64,000 bases of DNA from Glossina fuscipes (Eukaryota; Arthropoda; Insecta; Diptera; Glossinidae), in assembly GCF_014805625.2 (NCBI RefSeq), contig NW_023998417.1, positions 14,658,871 to 14,722,870 on the forward strand, written 5' to 3'. Position 1 is the first letter of the stretch; every line of letters starts with the position of its first letter. Positions 47,279 to 58,385 of this stretch are shown here, piece after piece. Both the position numbers and the translations under genes were made by a program. The notes beneath the pieces are model-generated. The model was given only the letters and a program-made list of their open reading frames with translations. It searched no databases and was not told the origin of the DNA.

Positions 47279-48014
47279 AATTTGGAAAGAAAGACTTCTT
47301 CGATACTCTTCGCAATTAATTTGTAAGAAATTAAATTGAATTAACTATCGCCTCAATTAATATATATAAAATTATTAGTTTTTATGTACACATATAAATT
47401 TTGTTCTCATAAAATAAATTTCATCAAATTTCAATTAAAACTTTACTCTTTATAATAATTGTAAAATAATTGAAATATTTTAACTAAATTATTGTCGAAA
47501 TTCATAATAGAATAATTGTTCCAAAGAAAAAGAAAATTGAATTTAAGATTTATTTAGTTTCAGTAGAGAAAATTGTGTTAGATAAATAAATAGAGTTAAG
47601 TAGATTGCAACAAATTAAAAATAAAACAGTTTAGTTTCTAATTTTCCCTTCGAAATGCATCACACGAACAATGTTTGATTAATAAATGATGTATCAAGCT
47701 TAACTTTGAAGTTAAACTGTGGTGGTGTGTGGTCGAGAAACGCTCTTTAACGACATGCCCTTAAAAACCCTTTGCAGCGGAACAATCGAGAGCCGACTAA
47801 AGAAGCAAGATTCCTGCTAAAGCGACTGGTAGTAATCCGGGCCGAACTTTATGAAAATGAACGTTTTGAAGAAATGGCCAGCCAACCGTCATGTGATTAT
47901 GATTGAATTCTTCAAATGTACGATTTTTGAAAAGCCTATTAATTAGTTTTATATTTAATTTTATCGCATGTCTCTCTTGTATTTCAATTTATGTATTTTT
48001 ACAAAAATTTTCAG
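47279..48014. other. Spacer with a short GC-richer island
   Basis: Mostly AT-rich, but 47700-47905 is noticeably richer in G and C and has two overlapping open frames on the plus strand (one of about 48 codons ending near 47908 containing EARFLLKRLVVIRAELYENE, one of about 36). Neither has an acceptor in the array's phase. It may be a decayed exon or transposon piece. Confidence 0.4.
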
Positions 48015-48238
48015 TGACGAACTTCTTGCAATCATCCAATCTGGAATATATGTGCTTAGATGGTGCAAAATACAGGAAATTGCGCGCAACACCTTATCGT
48101 AGTTATTGGTACTGTGTAACACCGAATTGTCCCGCTTACGTAGTGTTGTGTGACTTAAAAGGCGGTTCATTAAAGAAATTTAAAATCCATAACGACGACT
48201 GTGGCTCGACTGCGAAGAGAAAAATTCGAATAAAATAA
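48015..48238 (+). CDS. mod(mdg4): mod(mdg4) variable 3' exon V22 (degenerate FLYWCH)
   Basis: Acceptor CAAAAATTTTCAG; TG completes Val; 74 residues. Reads LEYMCLDGAKYRKL, YWYC, C-x4-C (three short of the usual seven) and, after 19 residues, HNDDC instead of H-x-H, so the final ligand pair would be His and Cys. The finger could still bind zinc as CCHC. A short basic end (KRKIRIK) follows. Frame and acceptor are intact. Confidence 0.82.
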
Positions 48239-48463
48239 TTTTAATAATAGAAAATCACTTGTAAACACAATCATCCACATAAGAGCACCTTAAGAAGAGT
48301 ACCTTAATAAAAACTACTGTCATGTTTATCTTAATTGGTTTTTATTTGTCACTGTCAATACTTTAAAACTATTAAGCATATTAGAATCCAATTTTTTTAC
48401 TAATCGATTTTTTTCCTTCCATTCTCGCTTTCTTCTATATTTTCTTATTACTTTTCATTTTAG

Positions 48464-48949
48464 TTAAAACTTACTACGACGAACTACTGATCAACGACGC
48501 CCAGACGCTAATAGCGAAAAGTCCGATAAAACCTGTTACTAGAACGGCCGCTTTGAGCTCTAGCGATTCACAAGGGCCCATTTTTGTCGTCAGCAAATAC
48601 GGCACCAAACAATTGGTATTAAAGCAGCACACATTCAATCGTCACGTCAGTCGAGAGGTAATTTATTTACATAATGACATATTATATTTAATTTAATTAA
48701 ATATAAAAAATTATTTAATACCAGGACGTAACGTATTGGCGATGCAGTCAATTTGCGGTGCTGAGATGTCGGGCGCGCATTAAGACCAAAGGGAACATTT
48801 TAACAATTTTGAATTGTGAGCACAATCATGAGGTCATAACGAAAGCTCGCAAATACGGTTCCTTGAAAAACATGAAAATGGAAGCCGCGCAACAGACTAT
48901 AAAAACTGAGACAAGCGAAGTCGCTCCCACGAGCGCTTCTCAAGAGTAA
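48464..48949 (+). CDS. mod(mdg4): mod(mdg4) variable 3' exon V23 (FLYWCH, two exons)
   Basis: Exons 48464-48657 and 48725-48949 flank a 67-base intron (donor GTAATTTA, acceptor TAATACCAG, phase 0); 139 residues. The first exon holds a 50-residue lead and the entry SKYGTKQLVLKQHTF, the second YWRC, C-x7-C-x17-H-N-H and a Thr/Ser/Glu-rich tail. The intron lies four residues before the Trp, a different point from those of V3, V25 and V26, so these introns are not all inherited from one split ancestor. Confidence 0.9.
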
Positions 48950-49278
48950 AAACGAGAAGGCGAAGAAGAAAAATAAATTACTTTCTATGGTACAACATGT
49001 TACTGAAATTTTTTTAGGTACTTTGATATGTTTAATCTTTGTTTAAATGAAAGCTACTCGTTTATGACAGTGATATGATGACCGCATATAAAAGATTTTT
49101 TTTTTTTCCAAAAGTCTCTAATAAAAAATATTTGATTGTATTAAGTTTCGAAGAACTTTTTTCCTAGGGCTAGAGTTAACTTTTAGATTTGTAATTCATT
49201 TTAAGATTTATATATAATAACCCAATGTTTGTTCTCAATTTATTTATTTTTTTCATATTATGCTCATGTCGCTGGCAG

Positions 49279-49502
49279 TCGGAAATTTTCTGATAACCTA
49301 TATAACAGGCTTTCGTGGTAGCCGCAAATTGAAAGTGGGCGATTACACATTCACCCGCAATAAGGCTTCCGGTAATAAAACCTATTGGTCCTGTGCTCGC
49401 GCCGGCATACACAAGTGCAAGGCTCGCGCAGTAACCATCGATGAAGACTTTCATCATGACGTTGTTTTAAAGTGTGGCAAACACAATCATCCGCCATTTT
49501 AA
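49279..49502 (+). CDS. mod(mdg4): mod(mdg4) variable 3' exon V24 (FLYWCH)
   Basis: Acceptor GTCGCTGGCAG, with the pyrimidine-rich stretch some 20 bases upstream; TC completes Val; 74 residues. Reads GFRGSRKLKVGDYTFTR, YWSC, C-x7-C-x21-H-N-H and ends three residues later. It is a minimal finger-only C-terminus. The base composition is less AT-rich than in its neighbours. Confidence 0.9.
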
Positions 49503-49831
49503 ATGACAGAAAAGGAAAAAGAAAAAAAAATAGAACAAAACATTCTTTTACAACATAACAACATTACAGTAACACCACTAAAAAGAATATTAAATATTAA
49601 ATTGCGTCGATTCATATTCTTTCTTTTTTTTTTTTTTTTTTTTTTATTGATTTAAATCACAGATAATCATTTTTAGTTTATTTAAATAAAATTTTTGACT
49701 CTTACGAAAGAACTATGTATGTTTATATATAAGGTGTTTTTACTATCGTAAATGGTTCTAACTGATAATATATGTCGTTGTAGATTTTGTTTTTTTTTAA
49801 TAATATTGTCAATATTTTACAACACTTACAG

Positions 49832-50836
49832 ACGTAAAATTTTGGCTTAACAGCGAACACGGTGTCTTCACTTTTACTTCGGGTCAACGCGGCTGCACAT
49901 TACTTACCTATAACGGCTTCAACTACGTCAAAAATAGAAAAAGTGGCTTGAAAACATATTGGATTTGCGCTAAAAAGGTGAGTCTAAAATCAATCTTCTA
50001 AATAAGTTCGATTATTATTATTAGGAATTATCTTTTATAAAATTGCAAGGTTCCTTTGCTCTTGCTTTCTATAATATATAATATATATATATAATATATA
50101 TATATAATATATGTATATATATGTATACATATCCAAGTTGACCAACAAAACCAAGTTTACTGGTTTACCTTCGCTTGATTTCTCTTTGTCTTCTGTTCGC
50201 CTGATCATTATGCGGAGTACCAAGCGGCGATTACAAATACTATGAACATATTTATGCTTTTGTACATCAGCAAAAAGTAACGGCTTTACTTAAGAATGAA
50301 TTCACTTTTTTGCCAGAGTCAAAATTACATCTGATCATTGACATTATTGTTACGGAATTAAGAGAAAAAGAGAAACGTTTCACTCTACTTTCTATTGATG
50401 AAAGATTGTTTCTGTTAATTCCATATATTACTACCTATTCGATTATAGCCATGGATTGCATTGAAGATGCACTGTAGGACGTAACCTTAAACTTCAAGCG
50501 ACCTTAATTATTTGACTTTATAATTCTTATATATATATATATATATATATATTTTATGTTCATCACATTTCATTTTTTTATGTATATATATATATATATG
50601 TACATGTATATCATTGACAGGGCAGTACGAAATGTAATGCACGTCTTGTAACAGATGTATTGGATGGTGTTACGAAAATTGTCTTGGAATCTTGCCAACA
50701 CAACCATCAGCAAAATGTTGCTAGAAAAAAACGCAAACCAACAGCTGCTTTTATAGTGGAGGCTATGCTCAATGCAGAAGATCGCAAGCCATGCATCTCA
50801 ATATCGAAAAAATTGCAAGAAAGTAATTTCAGTTAA
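49832..50836 (+). CDS. mod(mdg4): mod(mdg4) variable 3' exon V25 (FLYWCH, two exons)
   Basis: Exons 49832-49977 and 50621-50836 (donor GTGAGTCT, acceptor TCATTGACAG, phase 0) give 120 residues. TSGQRGCTLLTYNGFNYVK, YWIC, AKK at the junction, then C-x7-C-x21-H-N-H and a 40-residue tail with KKRKPTAAF. The 643-base intron is unusually large for this array and contains several TA dinucleotide runs (near 50077, 50529 and 50585), which explains its growth. Intron position and phase equal those of V26. Confidence 0.9.
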
Positions 50837-51065
50837 AATACTTTACGGTAAAGGAAAATCTAACAGAGAAAATTTAAATCCAATAATTTTATTTGATTAC
50901 ATTAATTAGATCTATAGGTATAAATAAATTAAAGTTAAAAAAATAATTTTTTTAAAAAGTTTTTATTTCAAAAATACTGTACACTGCTTAACGTAACCAT
51001 TTCATTATTATTGCTGAAAGCCAGTCATAGAACTAATCTACATTTTCGGCGAATAAATTTTGCAG

Positions 51066-51452
51066 AGATTGCTTGCCTGACAACGGGGCAACGTGGTTGC
51101 ACGGTACTATTATATGGCAATGAGAAATTTGTAAAAAATCGCAAATCAAGCACTCGTACTTATTGGATTTGCTCCAGAAAGGTGTGTATTCATCTGCAAC
51201 ATGGTACAAATAAGCCAATTAAGGTTTAATCGATTTTTTGTTACTGTTTTACACTTATAGGATGTGACATTGTGTAGAGCTCGAATTGTAACAGCAAGGG
51301 ATAGATATGGTATCGAGCGTGTCCTGCAACGTACCTTCGAGCATAATCACACCCGAAAATATCCAGATCGTAGATCTTATATGGATAAGGGCAACCTTTT
51401 TATCTCCAAAATCTTCTCCTTCAATAAAGACATTAAACCACCGAAATTTTAG
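51066..51452 (+). CDS. mod(mdg4): mod(mdg4) variable 3' exon V26 (FLYWCH, two exons)
   Basis: Exons 51066-51181 and 51261-51452 (donor GTGTGTAT, acceptor CACTTATAG, phase 0, 79-base intron); 102 residues. TTGQRGCTVLLYGNEKFVK, YWIC, SRK at the junction, C-x7-C-x22-H-N-H and a basic/aromatic tail. Shares GQRGCTxLxY, FVKNRKS or YVKNRKS, TYWIC and the exact intron site with V25, so the pair arose by tandem duplication of an already split set. Confidence 0.9.
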
Positions 51453-51611
51453 TTACATTAGAAAAATAAAGCAATTAGTCAAAGTCTGTTTTTCCAAAAA
51501 TGTACTTTAATTTTGGCCTTAGATGAATTGTTATAATGATTTAATGATATAATGATATTAAGTTGAATTCATTTCTATTAATATATAATTCGTTTTTCTT
51601 CCATTTTGCAG

Positions 51612-52033
51612 ACATATCGATACGAACTTTCGAATACAGCGTTGCTGGTATTAAGCTCGAAGTGGAGGACGCCAATGAAACATTTTTGGATGCCGTCGGC
51701 TTTAATGGTATACGTAAGAGTACAGTTAAAAGTGGACTTTCCAAACGGAAGCCATCCTTTTTGGAATCCCGGACTTTAGACGATTGGGGAAACATTAAGT
51801 ACGTTAACACGAATCGCGGCAATAAACTGTTATTCTTTGAAGGACAACGTTTCATTAAGAACAATATTTACGGTTCAAATATTTATTGGAAATGCACAAA
51901 ATGGCATAAAAATTGTAAGGCACGAGCTATTACCTCACTAGAAGTACCATCCAAATGTGTTATAAAAGGCGTACACAATCATCCTCTATTATCCGAAGAC
52001 TGGATAGGTTATCCCAAGATCTTGAAATCGTAA
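51612..52033 (+). CDS. mod(mdg4): mod(mdg4) variable 3' exon V27 (FLYWCH)
   Basis: Acceptor CTTCCATTTTGCAG; AC completes Asp; 140 residues. An unusually long 70-residue lead, partly acidic (LEVEDANETFLDAVG) then basic, precedes NTNRGNKLLFFEGQRFIK, YWKC, C-x6-C-x19-H-N-H and a 17-residue end. The Cys gap is one shorter than typical. The lead may give this isoform an extra contact surface. Confidence 0.92.
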
Positions 52034-52256
52034 CTTGTTTGCAAATGAAAAAGAAAAAAAAAAAAAGAAAAAAAAAAAGTTAATCAATTAAAAAAAAAAA
52101 GGCAAAATAAATACTTAAATTAACATTAAATTAATAATTTTATTCAATTGAAAATGATTTTTCATTTTTTCAATGAGTTAGCCTCACAAGAACATATATA
52201 TATATATCAATTTATTATACTTTCATTAATTGTTTCGCTTTTCTTCATTTTTATAG

Positions 52257-52546
52257 GTTTTCAAATCGATTTCATTGATTCGAAAAAGAACGGAGGCAAA
52301 CTCTTAGTTATTAATGGTTTTCGCTTTTTCCGCAATAAAAAACATGGCTCCCGTCAATATTGGAAGTGCAGCAACTACTATAAGGAGAAATGCCCTGCCA
52401 TTGCAATCTACGATGATATCACTTTGAATTTACGCTTATGCCATCAGCATCGTCACATCTCCAGCAATGATGTGAAATTCAAACCTTTCGTACCCAAAGA
52501 AATGAACATGATGGGCGAGCCGGCATTGGCAATGTTTAGAAATTAA
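52257..52546 (+). CDS. mod(mdg4): mod(mdg4) variable 3' exon V28 (FLYWCH, H-x-H-x-H)
   Basis: Acceptor CATTTTTATAG; GT completes Gly; 96 residues. DSKKNGGKLLVINGFRFF, YWKC, C-x7-C-x16 then H-Q-H-R-H, a three-His end shared only with V29. The usual ARxxT after the second Cys is AIAIY here. The tail contains MNMMGEPALAM. V28 and V29 form a related pair. Confidence 0.92.
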
Positions 52547-53681
52547 CAGAACGCAAGAATATTGTTTAGTTGTTTTTGGTTTTTTTCTTATTATCTATCA
52601 TCATCAGTTTTTACATTACATGGAACACACAAACAGCAGGAAATTCATTACACCTGCAAATTCATCAACAAGTAAGCAAAATCTCTCTACGCACCTACAA
52701 TTCACATATATATATACATATATATACTTATAAGTTTTTCCTTATCTCTTAAAAGTTTCGCCTCTTTCCCCCTTAAAAATCAAACGACATATCGAAGCTG
52801 TGTGAAAAAATTTTGAAAAAAGAACATCTGAAAATAATAATTAAAGGCGTACCTTATTAATAGATACGTAAATTGCAAGCCGTGTCGGAGACTTTGTATC
52901 TTATGAGTTCGCGCCCATTCGTATTTCGTTGCAATCGAATGCTTTTCTTCTTTTTTTCAGAAGTAAAGATATCATACACATAAAATGCTATGGACAGACG
53001 TTGGAGTGTGTGGCCAAACTTACTGTTCGTTCCCTGAAATATATGTACGAGTCAATATATATGTCACGAGTCAAAGTTGTACCATATGCATTGCATAGCT
53101 AAGAAACAAACACTATAATGCGATAATTATTCCAAAGAGAAAAAAGGGAAATGAATTTGGGATTCAGTTTTCAATAGTTAGTGAAAACTCTCCAACTTGT
53201 GTCACACGTATCCAGCAGTATTCATACATGACGTTTTTATGTCTTGTATCATTCGAAAATTTCGATTCTGATTCCTCCCACTTGAATGTGAAATCCAAAA
53301 TTGCCGAAACGACAAAGTGTATATATCCAGTAGCTGATGTATAATTTCGTTGATCCCTTTCAGTCGCGGACATTCGTTACTTTTGCTAAATATTTCCATT
53401 GTCGATTTCTTTTATAGCGAGTGTATAGAGAGGTTTTTTACTTATCAAACAAATACAAAATGTACAAATTCTTTTACAGGATTTTTAAAATCGAATTTCT
53501 TTTAGTTTAGTAAATTTTTAAAAATAAAGTTGATAAAAAAACAAAAGAAAAATTACTGTAAAAATTTAATTAAGCATAAATAACAAGAATTTTAGTTATT
53601 TTCAAGAGTTTTTTTTCAAGAATTTATCATCTCATACAAGTTAACTAACAATTTTTTTGAAAATTTTTTATCCCCTTCAAG
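52547..53681. other. Spacer between V28 and V29
   Basis: 1.1 kb of AT-rich DNA with short TATA runs near 52705 and no FLYWCH motif. Overlapping minus-strand frames at 53164-53399 show no domain. Confidence 0.5.
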
Positions 53682-54121
53682 CACATGGTCAATACACCGG
53701 CAAAAAACCAAATATTCAATTTTCCGTTTCGAAAAGAGGCGGTCAACTGCTGTGGCTGGATGGTTTAAAATATTTTCGTAATAATGAGAACCGTTCAAAT
53801 TTATATTGGCGTTGTCACTGGTACTACCGGCGCATACGTTGCCCCGTGCTTATATGTATGAACAAATATGACGTGAACGACTTCAGGCAAATACACAAAC
53901 ATTGCCACATCAAGTCGAGCAAAAAGCAAGCACAGCAAAAGCAATATCGGCCACAGGATATTGAAGAATTAAATAAAAATGCAACAACCATAATAACCGA
54001 GGAGAACCATGTGATAATAATGGAAGAGGAAGAAGACATTGCAGTGGACGAGGATGGGCAGCAGGAGGAGCAGGAGGAAGAGGAGGAGGAGCAGGAGAAA
54101 GTGAAAACCAATCGGCAGTAA
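53682..54121 (+). CDS. mod(mdg4): mod(mdg4) variable 3' exon V29 (FLYWCH, acidic tail)
   Basis: Acceptor TATCCCCTTCAAG; CA completes Ala; 146 residues. SVSKRGGQLLWLDGLKYF, YWRC, C-x8-C-x17 then H-K-H-C-H. The C-terminal 60 residues pass from a Lys/Gln-rich stretch to a strongly acidic run (EEEEDIAVDEDG, then a Glu/Gln run). Such a tail recalls acidic interaction domains of chromatin proteins. The GAG/GAA run makes this part prone to length change. Confidence 0.92.
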
Positions 54122-54449
54122 TTAATAACTAAAAACATTGTAGATAAGAAGAATTTGTTAAACTTAAACAATACTGGGTCTAAGGGCTTACAAGAAAGGG
54201 ATAAAATTCTTCTTAAATTTTCGTAAAAACTGATTAGTTTGTATTTAAAAAATAATTTACTTAAATAAAAAAAGGTTTTAATTTTTTTTTGTAATTAATT
54301 AGTTCATTTAAAATTATATAAAAAAAGAAAGGAGAAAGAAAAACAAAAAACTTTTTCATTTCTTATAATTTTGTAATTTTTTTTACTAATTTATTTCTAT
54401 TTCTTTCGCCTTTTTTTTGTTTCTCCATTTTTCTTATCCCACCGTTTAG

Positions 54450-54874
54450 TCTCACCCAATGACATGGTGAATAATCCTGAGGATGTTTTGGTCTTCTTTA
54501 CGCAGTCACTACGTGGCAGACCAGCGATTATGGCCAATGGAGTGCGCTTTCTAATAATGAGCGAAAATAAAAAAAAAATCTTATGGCGTTGTTCGTCAAT
54601 GGCTACGAAAAAAATCAAATGTCCAGCACGCATAACAATGCTGAAAGAAACTCCTCCAAAGTTTATTATCAATAAAGCGCAACACGTTCACGCCGAACTG
54701 AAGCGCAATAAATACGGTTCAAGCAAGCATCAACTGTTCAGCGTGGCGAAAATCGATGGCACAATGAATTATCAAATCTTGAATCCAGCGGGCAGTATTG
54801 TAACCACAGCCACAGCTCATTCAGCGCAAAGACCTACCCACCAGCAGGCGCATCACGATCATGATGGACAGTAA
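54450..54874 (+). CDS. mod(mdg4): mod(mdg4) variable 3' exon V30 (FLYWCH)
   Basis: Acceptor CCCACCGTTTAG; TC completes Val; 141 residues. TQSLRGRPAIMANGVRFL, LWRC (Leu before Trp), C-x9-C-x20-H-V-H, and a 60-residue tail ending in a His/Gln-rich run (THQQAHHDHDGQ). A poly-A run within the coding sequence (AATAAAAAAAAAATC near 54566) is a spot where sequencing slips could alter frame; the frame is open as given. Confidence 0.9.
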
Positions 54875-55451
54875 TCAAAAAATTCTTGGCAAGCAAATAA
54901 TCGTGTAATATTTAAAATTTGCATAGACGACTAACTAATATAACAACAATGGAAATTTTAATTTTAATATTCATCTCTAGTGAGGGAAGGAAAGGAAGGG
55001 TGAAATAAATTCTAGAAAGATAAATGGAACGCTCTACCTATGGGTTTGATTATTCTTAATAGAGCGCACTGAGAACATTTTGTTTCCTAAACTTGTTCTG
55101 TTGGGATTTGCTTCAGTTGTCCGATCTTTTATCGAACATTGAAAATTGTTTTCTTAAAAACATTTCAAAATTGTAAAAGATTTCCGAAAACGTGATTTAG
55201 ATGGTTTTTCAAATTTTTTTCACCGTTTGCTTTCTTCCCCGCCCATCCTTGCAACGTTAGCGATAGCTGTACAACAATTTCAAAAATTTTGTTAAATAAA
55301 AATTGAAAAAAAGAAAGCAAAAAATGCAATAAATAAATAAAATTTATTGGGAAATGAATCTAAACTCTAATAATTACAAAATCCCAATGAATATTTATTT
55401 AATTTAGTTTTTTATGTACTAATATTTACTTAACTTTAAATCTCATTTTAG
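54875..55451. other. Spacer between V30 and V31
   Basis: 577 bases without coding signature or repeat. Confidence 0.5.
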
Positions 55452-55831
55452 GTATAAAAGATGACCAAAAAAGTCCTTTGTTGCTGGATGAAATAAATTA
55501 TGTTATTTCACAGAAAGGTCGGACGCAATTATCGCACAAAGGCTATTATTATGTGCGCGAAAAAAAGATACGTAATAAAGTGTATTGGCGCTGCACTCAA
55601 TACACTACTTGGTTTCATTGTCATGGCCGTTTGCATACCGACGAGGGACGCATAGTTCATAGAAGTTTGCATAATCATAACTGTTTAGAGGGGGGCGAAA
55701 AGCCTAATATGCGTAAGTTAAAGAGAATGAACATGTTCGTTTACAATCAGGCACGACCATCTCAGGCCGCCGTAGCGACATCAGCAATCAAAAACGAGGA
55801 CGACGATAGCATTGATGAAGCATTACCTTAA
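55452..55831 (+). CDS. mod(mdg4): mod(mdg4) variable 3' exon V31 (FLYWCH)
   Basis: Acceptor AAATCTCATTTTAG; GT completes Gly; 126 residues. VISQKGRTQLSHKGYYYV, YWRC, C-x8-C-x16-H-N-H. After the second Cys the usual basic ARxxT is HGRLHT. The tail is basic then acidic (KNEDDDSIDEAL). The lead is acidic/Leu-rich (LLLDEINY). Confidence 0.92.
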
Positions 55832-56073
55832 GGAAATGCAGCCTTATAGTTATTATTACTTCAAGAATTATTTATGTCACCCTAATAACAATAAATGAAT
55901 AAAAAACCAAAAATTTCAATATTTTAAAAATTTCATTTATTTGAATTTTTTGTTTCATTTTACTTATAAGTTTTGAAAAAAGAAAAAAACAAATCTGCTT
56001 TTTTATGCTTATGCTTTTCACTAATACTAACTCTTTCTTAATTTTTATTTTTTCTTCCTTTCCCTCAAAACAG

Positions 56074-56297
56074 ATATCAAATTCAATTTGGCCACTTTCA
56101 GCAGCACCAAAAAGAAAAACCGCAAACTCTTGATAGGCGATTATGAATACGTTATAGATCGTACATTAAAGCAGAGTACGAACTGGCGTTGTGCTCGGTA
56201 TAAAAGCGCTCGATGCAGGGCGCGTGCTACCACGCGTATAAATGCCGACGGTTTGGAACTATTTTTCATACGCAATCCGGAGCATACCCACGACTAA
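56074..56297 (+). CDS. mod(mdg4): mod(mdg4) variable 3' exon V32 (FLYWCH)
   Basis: Acceptor CCCTCAAAACAG; AT completes Asp; 74 residues. NRKLLIGDYEYVIDRT, NWRC (Asn before Trp), C-x7-C-x22-H-T-H and a stop one residue later, so the His pair is practically C-terminal. Like V24 it has 74 residues and a G-D-Y entry (LKVGDYTF against LLIGDYEY), suggesting relationship. Confidence 0.92.
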
Positions 56298-57853
56298 GAA
56301 GAGGATGCAAAGAAAACAAAAAAAACTACTAGAATAAAATAAAGAAATGTTTAAGGCTAAGTAGTTGCTCGATATTAACAATTGTCGTACATAAGAATTA
56401 ATTTGCAATGCTTAACCCCTTCCCGACGAAACAACGCAATGTGCATTATATAGATTTGAACCCACACTTATCCAGGATTGATATTATATACTATCCGCTT
56501 GTCATAACGAAAACAAATCGAAATTCTTAAATCATTTTAAAAGGAAAAGATGATCCTAAATTTAATATTTTAGCTAACCATGTTTGCAAAAAGAGTTGAA
56601 ATTTTCTGCATTACTACCTTATACTTGTGAAAGATGCGCATCCCTGCCCACTTCCTGCAGGCAAAAGTAATCGCGAAAATTTCAAAAAACTGGTTGACCT
56701 TGAGTAGGATATTAGTGACTTTTCGAATGATTGTGTGAATATTCCCTGAAAATATTTGAATCAGCACTATGTCTGCATAGAAATAATTCACTTTTTTTAT
56801 ATGCTCTGACTAGACATCCTTTATTAAACCGGTCACTGTATTTGTCTGTTTCCACCAGATCTCTACAATCTCCGTCAAATCTCTACAATCTAAGATTAGC
56901 CCAATATTCTCCATGTCCGTTAAGTCTGTTTTCATAGTTGCCGGTCGACTTCTGTAGAAACCTGAAGTAGCGTGATCGCGACCGCGCGCCTATAATAAGC
57001 GAAACAGTATATTACAATTCACGTGAAACATGGTGCATAGGACGAACCATCCGAATTTTGTCTGAAACACGAATCGCGTAAATGGAACTCGTCTTTAGTA
57101 GATAGGAAAGGATGTAACTTACGACACGTCAGAAATGGCTTCGAACGCTCCACCGATACTCCTACTGTTAACGAAATATTTCGCGATTGTTCTGTATCGA
57201 TCAAAGGTACCTTCTAAGGCGAATGTAATTTTTGTACTTGTTTTTTTTTTTTTCGGAATAGGTTATAAGCAATTATGGGCTAGTCTATCTATGAAGCGAA
57301 AGCCTAACGAGGTTCTTCGAAAGACATTTTAGATAGCTATACATGTGAACACGTAGAAACATGAAATCCTGAACAAAATTGAGTTTCTTTTTGTTTGATG
57401 GAACTTTTATGTTTTTTATTAAACTTGTTTTTAATTGATTTAATGATATGTTTCTAAACAATATTCATTCAACTTATTCGTTGTAAAGAAATATCGGAAT
57501 AAGGATTTTTGAATTTAAATGAGTTGATTTAAGAGTTTAGTTCTAATATTTTTAAATGAATACATAATAAAAGAATCGATAAAAAACTGAAAATCTCAAA
57601 AATTTAGCTTTAGCTTAAAAAGACCAAATCTTGTTCTAGAAATTTACAATAAAGAGATGTTCGCGTGGTTGTTACAGCGGAATGCTTAGCATTCGTTTAT
57701 TTTGAGTGAAGTAAAATTTCGTTTGCGCCTTTTTATTTTAAACGAAAAAAAAAAAAAATATTAATATATTTTTTTTTTAATTTTCTTCTTTATCGTGCAT
57801 TAATATTTACTAACAATTGTTTTTGTTTCTTGAAACTTTTTTTCGTTTTGCAG
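56298..57853. other. Spacer between V32 and V33
   Basis: 1.6 kb. A less AT-rich patch lies at about 56940-57130, and a run of Ts near 57243. No FLYWCH motif or array-phase acceptor with a following open frame is seen. Confidence 0.5.
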
Positions 57854-58113
57854 ACTTAGAGCAGTTGGCTCTTAAAAGGGGTATAATGATTACCCGTGGC
57901 AGCAAAGGTAAACCAAAGTTGATGTTGGCCGGTTACGCTTATTTCCAGAATAATCGTAAGGGTTCGAAAATTTACTGGCTTTGTGCTAAGAACCGTTACT
58001 GTCGTTGCAAAGCCAGAATTATTACCTGTTCTTTATCCGGAGAGTTGATGATTAAGAATCAGGACCATAACCATGAACCATGCACCGATCCTGACAAATA
58101 CGAAAGCGATTAA
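57854..58113 (+). CDS. mod(mdg4): mod(mdg4) variable 3' exon V33 (FLYWCH)
   Basis: Acceptor TTTTTTCGTTTTGCAG; AC completes Asp; 86 residues. RGSKGKPKLMLAGYAYFQ, YWLC, C-x7-C-x19-H-N-H; an additional Cys precedes the second ligand (RYCRCKA). Acidic end (DPDKYESD). The pattern WxCAK and KARxIT is shared with V34 and, partly, V25. Confidence 0.92.
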
Positions 58114-58385
58114 ATTAATAATAAGCATGAAGATGATCTCTGTGAGCATCTGTATCAAACAAAATTAGATATAAGATCGTATTACTCCTTATAATTTTTA
58201 GTTTACATAGAACTCTTTTTTAATCGAAGAAAATTAAACTGATTTCAGCAATTCCGGCATTGAATTATTTCCTAACTTATTTCAAGCATCTATTCGCACA
58301 AATATCTCCTTTGAGTTACAAATCTAATTTGCTGTTCTCTCGTTTCTCTTTTTTTTTATTTTTTTCTCTTTCTTCTTTTCTGCAG

